This document shows, in pieces, positions 1-6,813 of a DNA stretch of 22,260 bases. A program made the translations under genes and the position numbers. Location of the stretch: the NCBI GenBank assembly GCA_041738285.1, contig JBGSQB010000067.1, positions 1 to 22,260 on the forward strand. The letters run 5' to 3'. The notes beneath the pieces were generated by a model, which did not search any database, was not told the DNA's origin, and saw nothing but the letters and a program-made list of their open reading frames with translations. The stretch comes from SZUA-521 sp041738285. GTDB taxonomy: Bacteria; Pseudomonadota; Gammaproteobacteria; Pseudomonadales; Azotimanducaceae. How positions within the stretch are numbered: position 1 is the first letter of the stretch; every line of letters begins with the position of its first letter.

Positions 1-113
1 ATCAAGCATATTGGCAAGGCGTGCAACGCAGCCATCGCCCTGCCAGGTCGTGCCCTACGGGAGCTCGCCCAAACGCGCCGGACTGCGTTGCGTCCCTTGG
101 CAATATGCTCGAT
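1..113. repeat. Imperfect inverted repeat A (arms 1-31 and 83-113)
   Basis: The arm at 1-31 is the reverse complement of 83-113 with 26 of 31 positions matching, separated by a 51-nt spacer. Matches are strongest around AGCATATTG and GCAACGCAG. The element may extend left of the window. It lies downstream of the MFS gene (minus strand), so it could act as a 3' hairpin, or it may be a remnant of a small repetitive element. There is no T-tract that would make it a classical terminator. No second copy was noticed elsewhere in the window. Confidence 0.6.
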
Positions 114-157
114 ATTCCCTGCGGGACGCGTCTTGTCCGACACGTTTGGGTGAGCTC
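61..157. repeat. Imperfect inverted repeat B (arms 61-83 and 135-157), interleaved with A
   Basis: The arm at 61-83 is the reverse complement of 135-157 with 20 of 23 positions matching; all three differences are transitions. Its left arm lies inside the loop of repeat A and its right arm lies outside A, so the order is A-B-A'-B'. The two hairpins therefore cannot simply nest: a transcript would form one or the other, or a pseudoknot-like fold. Confidence 0.6.
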
Positions 158-187
158 TGAAAGTGCCATTGATTGCGGCGCACTACA

Positions 188-1468
188 CTAGCGTTTGTCG
201 TCCTGCCGGGCGGTCGGGAACGCATCGAGGGTTCGTAGGGTTGGAAACAGCCGCATCCATAGCCCGGTGACGATGAGGGTGGCACCGCCGCCGACCACCA
301 CCGCAGGCACGAGCCCCCACCAAGCGGCGGTAATGCCCGACTCGAACTCGCCGAGTTCGTTCGAAGCGCCGATGAACACCGCGTTCACGGCGCTCACGCG
401 GCCGCGGATCTCATCCGGTGTCTCGAGCTGAATGAGTACCTGTCGGATGTACACGCTCACCATGTCACCGGCGCCGAGCAGCGCAAGGCAAATGAGCGAC
501 AGTGCAAAGCTCGATGACAGACCGAACACGATCGTGGCTGTGCCGAACAGAGCGACGCCGCCGAACATCCACAGACCCACGTGGCGGCTGATGGGGAAGA
601 TCGTCAGCAGTGCGGCGGTGAGGCCAGCGCCGACCGCAGGCGCAGTGCGCAAAATGCCGAGACCTTGCGGGCCTGCGTCGAGAATGTCCCTGGCGAATGC
701 TGGTAGCAGGGCGACGGCGCCCCCGAACAGCACGGCAAACAGGTCGAGCGAGATTGCGCCGAGCACGATTGGCTTGGAGCGGACGAAGCGGATGCCTTGC
801 AGCAGGGTTTCGAGATTTGCAGGTTCGTTGCGGCGAATCACTGCGGGCAATCGAACCCGCGTCATCATCGCGACGGAAACGGCGAGCAGCGCGCTGACCG
901 TCGTGTACACGGTGTCGGGCCCGGTGATGTACAACAGCCCGCCCAGCGATGGGCCGATGATGGTTGCGACGTGAAATGCCGATGAGTTCAGCGCGATGGC
1001 GTTACCGAACGCTTCGCGCGGGACCAGATTTGGCGTCAGTGCCTGGGAGGCCGGCATGGCAAAGGCGCGGGCGGCGCCAAACAGCACCAGCACCGCAAAC
1101 ACGGGCCAGACATCGGCAACGCCGGATAGCGTGAATGCAAGCAGCAGCAGGGCGCACACCACCTCGATTGCGTAGCACAGCGCGACGATGGTGCGCCGAT
1201 CGAATCGATCGGCAATCTGCCCCGCCGGCAGCACTAGCACCACGAACGGCAGGAATTGGGCGAGGCCGATGAAGCCGAGGTCGAGTGGGTCGCCGGTGAT
1301 GGCGTACACCTGCCAGCCGATCGCGACGCTTTGCATCTGCACGGCGAGGGTCGCAAGCACCCGCGCCGCGAGGAACAGCACGAAGTTGCGGTGCCCGAGG
1401 GCCGGGAATCGACCTACCGTTGCGCTCGTTGTGGTCAAAGGCAGATCGATTGCGCGAAAGCCGCGCAT
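188..1468 (-). CDS. MFS transporter, EntS/MFS_3-type exporter
   Basis: This is a 426-residue inner-membrane protein with about 12 hydrophobic segments along its whole length, a normal size for the major facilitator superfamily. The loop between helices 2 and 3 carries the MFS motif A-like sequence GQIADRFDRR (about residues 83-92). The overall pattern resembles the EntS/MFS_3 group of proton-driven drug or siderophore exporters; the substrate cannot be told from sequence. I chose the ATG at 1468 because the next residues lead directly into helix 1. The frame stays open upstream to 1642, but that stretch runs through the repeat-bearing intergenic region and is not transporter-like. The gene is divergent from the Spy-like gene at 1641. 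It has no partner genes nearby, so its role is open. Confidence 0.85.
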   Translation of the reverse strand: MRGFRAIDLPLTTTSATVGRFPALGHRNFVLFLAARVLATLAVQMQSVAIGWQVYAITGDPLDLGFIGLAQFLPFVVLVLPAGQIADRFDRRTIVALCYAIEVVCALLLLAFTLSGVADVWPVFAVLVLFGAARAFAMPASQALTPNLVPREAFGNAIALNSSAFHVATIIGPSLGGLLYITGPDTVYTTVSALLAVSVAMMTRVRLPAVIRRNEPANLETLLQGIRFVRSKPIVLGAISLDLFAVLFGGAVALLPAFARDILDAGPQGLGILRTAPAVGAGLTAALLTIFPISRHVGLWMFGGVALFGTATIVFGLSSSFALSLICLALLGAGDMVSVYIRQVLIQLETPDEIRGRVSAVNAVFIGASNELGEFESGITAAWWGLVPAVVVGGGATLIVTGLWMRLFPTLRTLDAFPTARQDDKR

Positions 1469-1497
1469 TGTAGGCCGCTGACTTCGATCCGCAAACC

Positions 1498-1529
1498 ACT
1501 GTCCCCGGAGACGGAAACTGTCCCCGGAG
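1498..1529. repeat. Two direct copies of ACTGTCCCCGGAG, 19-nt period
   Basis: Thirteen identical bases occur at 1498-1510 and 1517-1529 in the gap between the divergent MFS and Spy-like genes. Short GGGGACAG-containing repeats are common in intergenic DNA of several gammaproteobacteria, sometimes near REP-associated transposases; that link is recollection and not shown here. The tandem spacing could alternatively form a pair of protein-binding sites for the divergent promoters. Confidence 0.55.
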
Positions 1530-1628
1530 CAACGGTTGTTGCCGACGCACGGACGCAGTCGTAGCATCGGGTTGTGCGTGGCATGTTGCCCGCATACATA
1601 ACCCATCGGGCGCGCAACAGCCCCGATG

Positions 1629-1634
1629 AAGGAG
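1629..1634 (+). promoter_or_regulatory. Ribosome binding site deciding the start at 1641
   Basis: AAGGAG lies six bases before the ATG at 1641. It overlaps the start of the longer reading frame (ATG at 1626), which makes 1641 the natural start of the Spy-like gene. Confidence 0.75.
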
Positions 1635-1640
1635 AACCTC

Positions 1641-2108
1641 ATGTATATGTTCCATCGTGCGTGGTGCTACAGCTACGCGACTCCCTGTGCTTCGAGATCG
1701 CTTGAGCAGCGCCGTGAGCGCGCGCGCGCGCGCCTTCAACAAGCCGCTTTGAGCTGGCACAGCGGTCCAATGTTCGGCATGCGCCGGCCCATCCGGCACT
1801 TGGCGTGGAAGCTCGAGTTGAGCGATGCCCAGACCCGGGATCTGGTCGAGATCCTGGATCGCCTCAAGACGGCTTACGGTCAGGCGAAGCTCGACCGGGA
1901 TCGCTCGGTCAGCGACATCGCCGCGGTGTTCAGCGGCGCGGTCTTCGAGGAGTCGCGCATCGACGCAGCGCTCGATGGCCGTGTGACGGCGACGCGGACG
2001 CTCAATAGCGAGTTGACTGCGGCCTTGAAGCGCATCTACGAACTGCTGACCGAGTCGCAGCGGCAGGAATTCGCCTACCTGCTGCGCTCCGGCGGATTCA
2101 CGTTGTAG
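1641..2108 (+). CDS. Spy/CpxP-like (LTXXQ / Metal_resist-type) helical protein
   Basis: This is a 155-residue, strongly helical, charged protein. The segment from about residue 45 onward (MRRPIRHLAWKLELSDAQ, then a long amphipathic region ending in LTESQRQEFAYLLRSGGF) matches the pattern of small Spy/CpxP-like or 'heavy-metal resistance' proteins. In that group a helix starting with L-x-L-(S/T)-x-x-Q is followed by a second L-T-x-x-Q helix. Known relatives are periplasmic chaperones or metal/stress sensors. Here no convincing signal peptide is visible: the N-terminus (MYMFHRAWCYSYATPC) is aromatic and Cys-containing but short. A cytoplasmic or membrane-associated location is therefore possible. 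The gene stands alone, with its own RBS upstream and a terminator hairpin directly after it. The family call is fairly secure; the function is not. Confidence 0.7.
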   Translation: MYMFHRAWCYSYATPCASRSLEQRRERARARLQQAALSWHSGPMFGMRRPIRHLAWKLELSDAQTRDLVEILDRLKTAYGQAKLDRDRSVSDIAAVFSGAVFEESRIDAALDGRVTATRTLNSELTAALKRIYELLTESQRQEFAYLLRSGGFTL

Positions 2109-2120
2109 CAGCGGCCCTGC

Positions 2121-2145
2121 GTTCGCCCCGGTTGCCGGGGCGAAC
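2121..2145 (+). terminator. Terminator-like hairpin after the Spy-like gene
   Basis: There is a perfect 11-bp stem (GTTCGCCCCGG / CCGGGGCGAAC) with a TTG loop, starting 12 nt after the stop codon at 2108. It is followed by CTTCCT, so the U-tract is poor, but the stem is very stable. It separates the Spy-like gene from the six-gene operon that begins at 2223. Confidence 0.65.
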
Positions 2146-2222
2146 CTTCCTCGGTGCGGCGAACGATGCGCTTGCTGCCAGCGCAGTGGTGCGCCTATCG
2201 TCCTGCCGAGGGAGGGATGCAC

Positions 2223-3278
2223 ATGAAAATTGGGACGGGTGTAGGTGGTTGGCTTGCGGGCGTGGCCGATGGCGCGCGCGCGGCAGAAGCCGACGGCTAT
2301 GACTTCTTGAGTTGCGGCGAACTCGCCCACGATTCGATTCTGACAATGACCGTCGCAGCCGGAGCGACCGAGCGCATCGAACTCGACACCACCGTGACAA
2401 TTGCCTTTCCACGCAGCCCCATGGTGCTCGCCATGGAAGCATGGGATCTTGCGCATTATTCGAAGGGGCGGTTCAACATCGGCCTTGGCAGTCAGGTCAA
2501 AGGCCACAATGAGCGACGCTTCGGCGGCACCTGGAGCGCGCCGGCGCCGCGCATGAAGGAATACATCCAGATGATGAAGGCCATCTGGGATACGTGGCAG
2601 GAAGGCCGCCCCGCCGAGTTCCTCGGCAAGCATTACAAGTACACGCTGATGACGCCGAACTTCAATCCCGGTCCGATCGACTTTCCACGGCCCAAGATCT
2701 TTCTTGCGGTCGTGGGTGATGCGATGGCGCGGGTCGCCGGTGAAGTGGCCGATGGCATTCTGCCCCACGGCGGCATCATGTCCGACAAATACATGCGTGA
2801 AGTGTTGTTGCCGAACGTGAAGATCGGGCTCGAACGTTCCGGCCGGACATGGGCGGACATCGACATTGCCGCCAGCGGCTACACGGTGTTCGGTGAGAAC
2901 GATGAGGAGATTCATCACGGGCTCGACGGTCTGCGGCAGGCGCTATCGTTCTACGGCTCGACGCGCACGTACCACGATGTGCTCGAGCTGCATGGGCTGA
3001 AGTACCTCGGTGACAAACTGCATCAGCTGTCGCTGCGCGGGCAGTGGCAAGAGATGCGCGACGTGATAACAGACGAAGAGTTGCTCGAGCTGACGCAGGT
3101 TTCGACCTACGACAACCTGCCGAGTTTCGTCGCACGGCATCGCGAGTACGCATCGCGCATGAGTTATGCGCATCGCTACTCGACGCAGGCCCACCGCGAG
3201 CGCGCGCATGCGGTGAGAAAGGCCGTTCAAGGTGTCGAGACGCCTGGTGTGCCGCGCGGGCTCGAGTTTCAACTGTGA
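2223..3278 (+). CDS. Luciferase-like flavin/F420-dependent oxidoreductase (TIGR03617-type)
   Basis: This is a 351-residue TIM-barrel protein of the bacterial luciferase-like superfamily. The N-terminus (MKIGTGVGGWL), the segment RGRF-like KGRFNIGLGSQVKGHNERRF, and LMTPNFNPGP followed by PKIFLAVVGDAM with AGEVADG are the pattern I know for the TIGR03617 'probable F420-dependent oxidoreductase' group. Such enzymes use reduced F420 or FMN to oxidise or reduce small organic molecules; cofactor and substrate cannot be read from the sequence. GGAGGG at 2211-2216 lies six bases before the ATG at 2223, which favours that start over ATG 2217. This is the first gene of a six-gene operon, and its stop overlaps the GTG of the CoA-transferase by 4 nt. 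Whether this host makes F420 is unknown. Confidence 0.85.
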   Translation: MKIGTGVGGWLAGVADGARAAEADGYDFLSCGELAHDSILTMTVAAGATERIELDTTVTIAFPRSPMVLAMEAWDLAHYSKGRFNIGLGSQVKGHNERRFGGTWSAPAPRMKEYIQMMKAIWDTWQEGRPAEFLGKHYKYTLMTPNFNPGPIDFPRPKIFLAVVGDAMARVAGEVADGILPHGGIMSDKYMREVLLPNVKIGLERSGRTWADIDIAASGYTVFGENDEEIHHGLDGLRQALSFYGSTRTYHDVLELHGLKYLGDKLHQLSLRGQWQEMRDVITDEELLELTQVSTYDNLPSFVARHREYASRMSYAHRYSTQAHRERAHAVRKAVQGVETPGVPRGLEFQL

Positions 3279-4474
3279 CGCGTGCGTTCGAGAACATTCG
3301 CATTCTCGACTTCAGCCAGGTGCTGGCCGGGCCATTCGCAACCGCGCAGCTTGCGCAACTCGGCGCCGATGTCATCAAGATCGAACAACCCGGCACCGGT
3401 GATCAGACCCGCGGATTGATGTCGGCCAGCGCCGATACCCAGATGTCGCCGTCGTTCCTCACCTGCAATATCGGCAAACGCAGTCTCACGCTCAATCTGA
3501 AGGCGAGCCAGGCGCGCGCCATTGTCGAAGCGTTGGTGAAGACTGCCGACGTAGTGGTCGAGAACTTCACACCTGGGGTGATGGCGCGACTCGGCTTTGG
3601 CTACGAGGCGCTGGCGGCGCTGAAACCCGATCTCGTGTACTGCTCGATCTCGGGCTACGGTCAGTCGGGCCCCAAGTCGCGGCTCGCGGCGTACGACGGC
3701 GCAATACAGGCTGCCTCGGGCATGATGGAGATCAACGGCCATCCCGATTCGCCGCCGACGCGCACGGGCTACATGCCGGTGGACATGGCGACCGCCCTTC
3801 AGGCGGCATTCGCCATCTCGGCAGCGCTGTTTCGCCGTCGGGCCACCGGCGTCGGCCAGCGGCTCGATGTCGCGATGATCGACACTGCGATGGTGGTCCA
3901 AGCACCGCAGGTGTCGGGATTTCTGGTCAATGGCGTGCAGCCCAAGCGCCTGGGCAATCGCTCACCCACCCTGCAACCCACCGCCAACGTGTTTGCGACC
4001 GCCGATGGTTTCATTCAGGTCGTGGCTTTGAAGGATGCTCAAGTCGAGGCGTTGTTCGATGTCGTTGGCGCGCGCGATCGCTACCAGGAAGACACGTTTC
4101 ATACTGCCGCCGCGCGCGTCGCCAATACGGACGCCGTCAATGCTCTCCTCGCCCCGGCCTTCGCGCGGCACCCAACCGTGCATTGGCTGGGCAAGCTCAT
4201 CGATGCCGGCGTGCCCGTGGCCGAGATTCGCGACTTCGCGGCGGTGGTCGCCGATCCGCAGTTCGAAGGCCGTGCGGCATTTGCGCAGATCCAATCACCG
4301 GACGGATCCGACACAACCGTGCGGGTCGTTGGCTCCGGATACTCGGCAAGCGCCGACGGTCCGATCGTGACGCGCCAACCGCCCACCCTCGGCCAACACA
4401 CCGACGAGATTCTGGCCGAGATCGGCTTCGATGCGCAGGCCGTCGCCCGCCTGCGCGGTGCGGGCGTGGTGTGA
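3275..4474 (+). CDS. Class III CoA-transferase (CaiB/BaiF family)
   Basis: This is a 399-residue protein with the typical CaiB/BaiF start (RILDFSQVLAGPFATAQLAQLGADVIKIE split over residues 9-37), ENFTPG at 96-101 and SISGYGQSGP at 124-133. Asp170 in GYMPVDMATALQAA aligns with the catalytic aspartate of formyl-CoA transferase. The family moves CoA between carboxylic acids through an aspartyl-CoA thioester, in the cytoplasm. The start is the GTG at 3275, which overlaps the TGA of the preceding gene (GTGA); this makes translational coupling likely and puts the conserved N-terminus in place. The length matches the family. In this operon it probably activates an acid substrate as its CoA ester; the substrate is unknown. 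Confidence 0.92.
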   Translation: MTRAFENIRILDFSQVLAGPFATAQLAQLGADVIKIEQPGTGDQTRGLMSASADTQMSPSFLTCNIGKRSLTLNLKASQARAIVEALVKTADVVVENFTPGVMARLGFGYEALAALKPDLVYCSISGYGQSGPKSRLAAYDGAIQAASGMMEINGHPDSPPTRTGYMPVDMATALQAAFAISAALFRRRATGVGQRLDVAMIDTAMVVQAPQVSGFLVNGVQPKRLGNRSPTLQPTANVFATADGFIQVVALKDAQVEALFDVVGARDRYQEDTFHTAAARVANTDAVNALLAPAFARHPTVHWLGKLIDAGVPVAEIRDFAAVVADPQFEGRAAFAQIQSPDGSDTTVRVVGSGYSASADGPIVTRQPPTLGQHTDEILAEIGFDAQAVARLRGAGVV

Positions 4475-5274
4475 AGGCGGTTGCGCATACGCGGCGGGCG
4501 TTCATGGCCGACGCCGACGCGCCGAATCCGAACAATCCGATTCATTCGACCGATGGCGCGCGCGCGCGTGGCTTCAAGGGCGCATTGGTTGGCGGCGCAA
4601 CGGTGTACGGATGGGCGGTGGCCGCGATCGTCGAATCACTCGGCGAAACCTGGCTCGACCATGGCTGGGCCGACGTGCGCTTTCGCCATCCCGTATATCC
4701 GACCGATGAGCTGACGGTGGAACTCGCCGCCGACGGCGCGCTGCGGATATCGGTCGGAGAAACCTGCTGCGTCGAGGGCCGGGTCGGAGCGGGCGATGCG
4801 CCGTGGCTCGACGAATTGATGTTGCTGGAACACCGATCACCCGAAGCAGCTGCCGATCCGCGGCCGCGTCTGACACCGGCCAACGTACCGATTGGCAAGG
4901 CATTGCGAACACGTGAAGTGTGCATCAGCCGGGTAGAAGCGGAAGCCTTTTGTCACGATAAACAGGACGAGTCATCGCCGCTCTTCTTCGGCAGCGACGC
5001 CCGGCTGCATCCGGCGTTGATCGCAAGTCAGCCGATTTACCTCTTGCATCACTCGTTCGACTACGGCCCGGCAATCCATACAGCCAGCAGAATTGCGCAC
5101 CTGTGCAGGACGCGCGTCGATCAGCCCATGATCGTATCGGGCGTTTGCAAACGCGCCTTCGCGCGCAAGGGCAATGAGTACATCGTCAATGACACGGTGC
5201 TGCGAGATCGGGGCGGCAATGCACTTGCTCGGATCGAACACACAGCGATTTATCAACTCGGGAGCAAACGATGA
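4471..5274 (+). CDS. MaoC-like hotdog-fold protein (enoyl-CoA hydratase/dehydratase-like)
   Basis: This 267-residue protein probably consists of two hotdog folds. Residues 22-50 hold an N-P-I-H motif followed by A-R-x-x-G-F-x-G and a glycine-rich turn leading to VYGW, as in MaoC-like dehydratases. This is followed by WADVRFRHPVYPTDELTV, a strand pattern typical of the group. In R-specific hydratases the signature is D-x-N-P-x-H; here Pro20 replaces the Asp while His25 is kept. Activity may therefore differ, as in non-canonical MaoC-like groups. GTG 4471 overlaps the preceding stop (GTGTGA) and keeps the strand before the motif; ATG 4504 is an alternative start. The stop overlaps the next ATG (ATGA). 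The position between a CoA-transferase and a reductase suggests work on an acyl-CoA intermediate. Confidence 0.75.
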   Translation: MKAVAHTRRAFMADADAPNPNNPIHSTDGARARGFKGALVGGATVYGWAVAAIVESLGETWLDHGWADVRFRHPVYPTDELTVELAADGALRISVGETCCVEGRVGAGDAPWLDELMLLEHRSPEAAADPRPRLTPANVPIGKALRTREVCISRVEAEAFCHDKQDESSPLFFGSDARLHPALIASQPIYLLHHSFDYGPAIHTASRIAHLCRTRVDQPMIVSGVCKRAFARKGNEYIVNDTVLRDRGGNALARIEHTAIYQLGSKR

Positions 5275-6251
5275 AGTACACGAATCTCGGCAACACAGGC
5301 TTGTCCGTGTCGCGCTTGTGCCTCGGCATGATGACTTATGGTTCGAAGAAATGGCGCGACTGGGTGCTCGACTACGACGAGGCCAAGCCGTTCGTCGCCA
5401 AGGCGCTCGAGGCCGGCATCAACTTCTTCGATACGGCGGATGTGTACTCGAACGGCGCCTCCGAAGAGGTGTTGGGGCGTGCGCTGAACGATCTCAACGT
5501 CGATCGCGATGATGTGGTGATCGCGACCAAATGCTTCGGTGGCACGCACAATCGCAAACGCAATCGTTGGGGGCTTTCGGCGAAGAACGTGCTTGCATCA
5601 TGCGATGCATCGCTCGAGCGACTGGACACGGACTACATCGATCTGTATCAGATCCATCGCTTCGACCCGCACACGCCGATCGAGGAGACAATCGATGCCC
5701 TCGATCAGCTGGTTCGGTCCGGTCGGGTGCGCTATCTCGGTGCCTCCAGCATGTTCGCCTGGCAAATGGCGAAGTACCTGTTCACGCAGGATGCGCGCGG
5801 ATGTTCGCGCTTCGTGTCGATGCAGAATCACTACAACCTCATGTATCGCGAAGAAGAGCGCGAGATGAATCCGCTGTGCGCGGATCAGGGTATTGGTCTC
5901 ATTCCCTGGAGCCCGCTCGCCCGCGGATACCTCGCGCGTACCAAGGACACGTTGAAGGACACGACCCGCGCCAAGTCGGATGAGTTCACCACCATGCTGT
6001 ATCGCAGGGATGCCGACTTCGATATCGTCGGGCGCAACGCGGAAGTCGCCGCCAATCTCGGCGTGCGGCCGGCGCAGACGGCGCTTGCGTGGCTGCTGTC
6101 GAAGCCCGGTGTCACGGCGCCGATCATCGGCGCATCCAAGATCGCTCAACTCGAAGACGCGATTGCAGCAGTCGACGTTACCCTGAGTGATGGCGACATC
6201 GAGTCACTCGAGGAGCTGTATCAACCGCATGCGGTTGCGGGACACAGCTGA
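5271..6251 (+). CDS. Aldo/keto reductase
   Basis: This is a 326-residue (alpha/beta)8-barrel NAD(P)H-dependent oxidoreductase. The catalytic tetrad is visible: Asp54 and Tyr59 in FFDTADVYSNG, Lys87 in IATKCF, and His129 in DLYQIHRFD. The C-terminal part carries the cofactor-binding pattern IPWSPLARGYL and then PIIGASKIAQLED. Length and motifs fit the YajO/Tas-like AKR group acting on aldehydes or ketones; the substrate is unknown. The start ATG overlaps the stop of the MaoC-like gene by 4 nt, so coupling is likely. It is followed after one base by the CMD-like gene. It probably handles a carbonyl intermediate of the same pathway. Confidence 0.93.
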   Translation: MKYTNLGNTGLSVSRLCLGMMTYGSKKWRDWVLDYDEAKPFVAKALEAGINFFDTADVYSNGASEEVLGRALNDLNVDRDDVVIATKCFGGTHNRKRNRWGLSAKNVLASCDASLERLDTDYIDLYQIHRFDPHTPIEETIDALDQLVRSGRVRYLGASSMFAWQMAKYLFTQDARGCSRFVSMQNHYNLMYREEEREMNPLCADQGIGLIPWSPLARGYLARTKDTLKDTTRAKSDEFTTMLYRRDADFDIVGRNAEVAANLGVRPAQTALAWLLSKPGVTAPIIGASKIAQLEDAIAAVDVTLSDGDIESLEELYQPHAVAGHS

Positions 6252-6252
6252 C

Positions 6253-6813
6253 ATGAGCGCGCGCGTGGAACTGCTCAGTGTCGATGATGCGAAGGCGCGA
6301 GCGGCTGAACTGGGTCTGAGCTCACAGCTTGCGCCGTTGTCCGTGTTTCGCATCCTCCTAAAGCACCCGGTGCTTGCCAAGGAAATCGCCGGCACGCTGA
6401 CCACGCTGCTGTTCTCCGGAAACGTACTCGATGCGCGGCTGCGCGAACTCGTCATCATGCGCATCGGCTGGGTGACCGGCTCGGTGTACGAGTGGACGCA
6501 GCACTGGCGCGTCGCGCGCGGACTCGACATTCCCGAAGCCGACCTCCTCGCGGTGCGGGATTGGCGCAACGCAGCGCAATTGTCGGCGGCCGATCGCGCG
6601 GTGCTGGCGGCGACCGACGACACCCTCACCCTCGGTTCGATCAGCGATGCGACCTGGACCGAGTGTTGCCGGCATCTGGCGAGCGATCAGGAACGAATCG
6701 AGCTCGTCATCGCCATCGGCAACTGGAGTTTGTTCAGCCAGCTGCTGAAGAGCCTCGCCGTGCCGCTCGAGGATGGCGTTGTGCCCTGGCCACCGGATGG
6801 GCGCGCACCGTGA
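6253..6813 (+). CDS. Carboxymuconolactone decarboxylase / AhpD-like family protein, Cys-less
   Basis: This is a 186-residue all-helical protein. The segment LRELVIMRIGWVTGSVYEWTQHWRVARG is split around residues 63-90 and is the CMD core helix pair. In AhpD the motif would be C-x-x-C; here the equivalent site is Y-E-W-T-Q-H (Glu80, His84). That is the non-thiol version common in catabolic clusters, where acid-base rather than peroxidase chemistry is expected. The ATG at 6253 comes one base after the reductase stop, and the stop overlaps the GTG of the hydrolase gene, so it belongs to the operon. The exact reaction is unknown; decarboxylation or isomerisation of a ring-cleavage product would be consistent with the family. 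Confidence 0.85.
   Translation: MSARVELLSVDDAKARAAELGLSSQLAPLSVFRILLKHPVLAKEIAGTLTTLLFSGNVLDARLRELVIMRIGWVTGSVYEWTQHWRVARGLDIPEADLLAVRDWRNAAQLSAADRAVLAATDDTLTLGSISDATWTECCRHLASDQERIELVIAIGNWSLFSQLLKSLAVPLEDGVVPWPPDGRAP

Noticed and set aside
1..113. Integron attC site or insertion-sequence end
   Set aside because: The repeat arms are interleaved, not nested as in attC, and no integrase, transposase or target duplication is visible.
1002..2918. Long open frame on the minus strand (638 codons) across the MFS, Spy-like and luciferase-like genes
   Set aside because: It lies opposite or out of frame with three well-supported genes, has low-complexity Arg/Ala-rich composition and no recognisable domain; a GC-rich shadow.
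6253..6813. AhpD-type peroxidase or further selenoprotein
   Set aside because: The site equivalent to C-x-x-C carries Glu80 and His84, with no Cys and no in-frame TGA.
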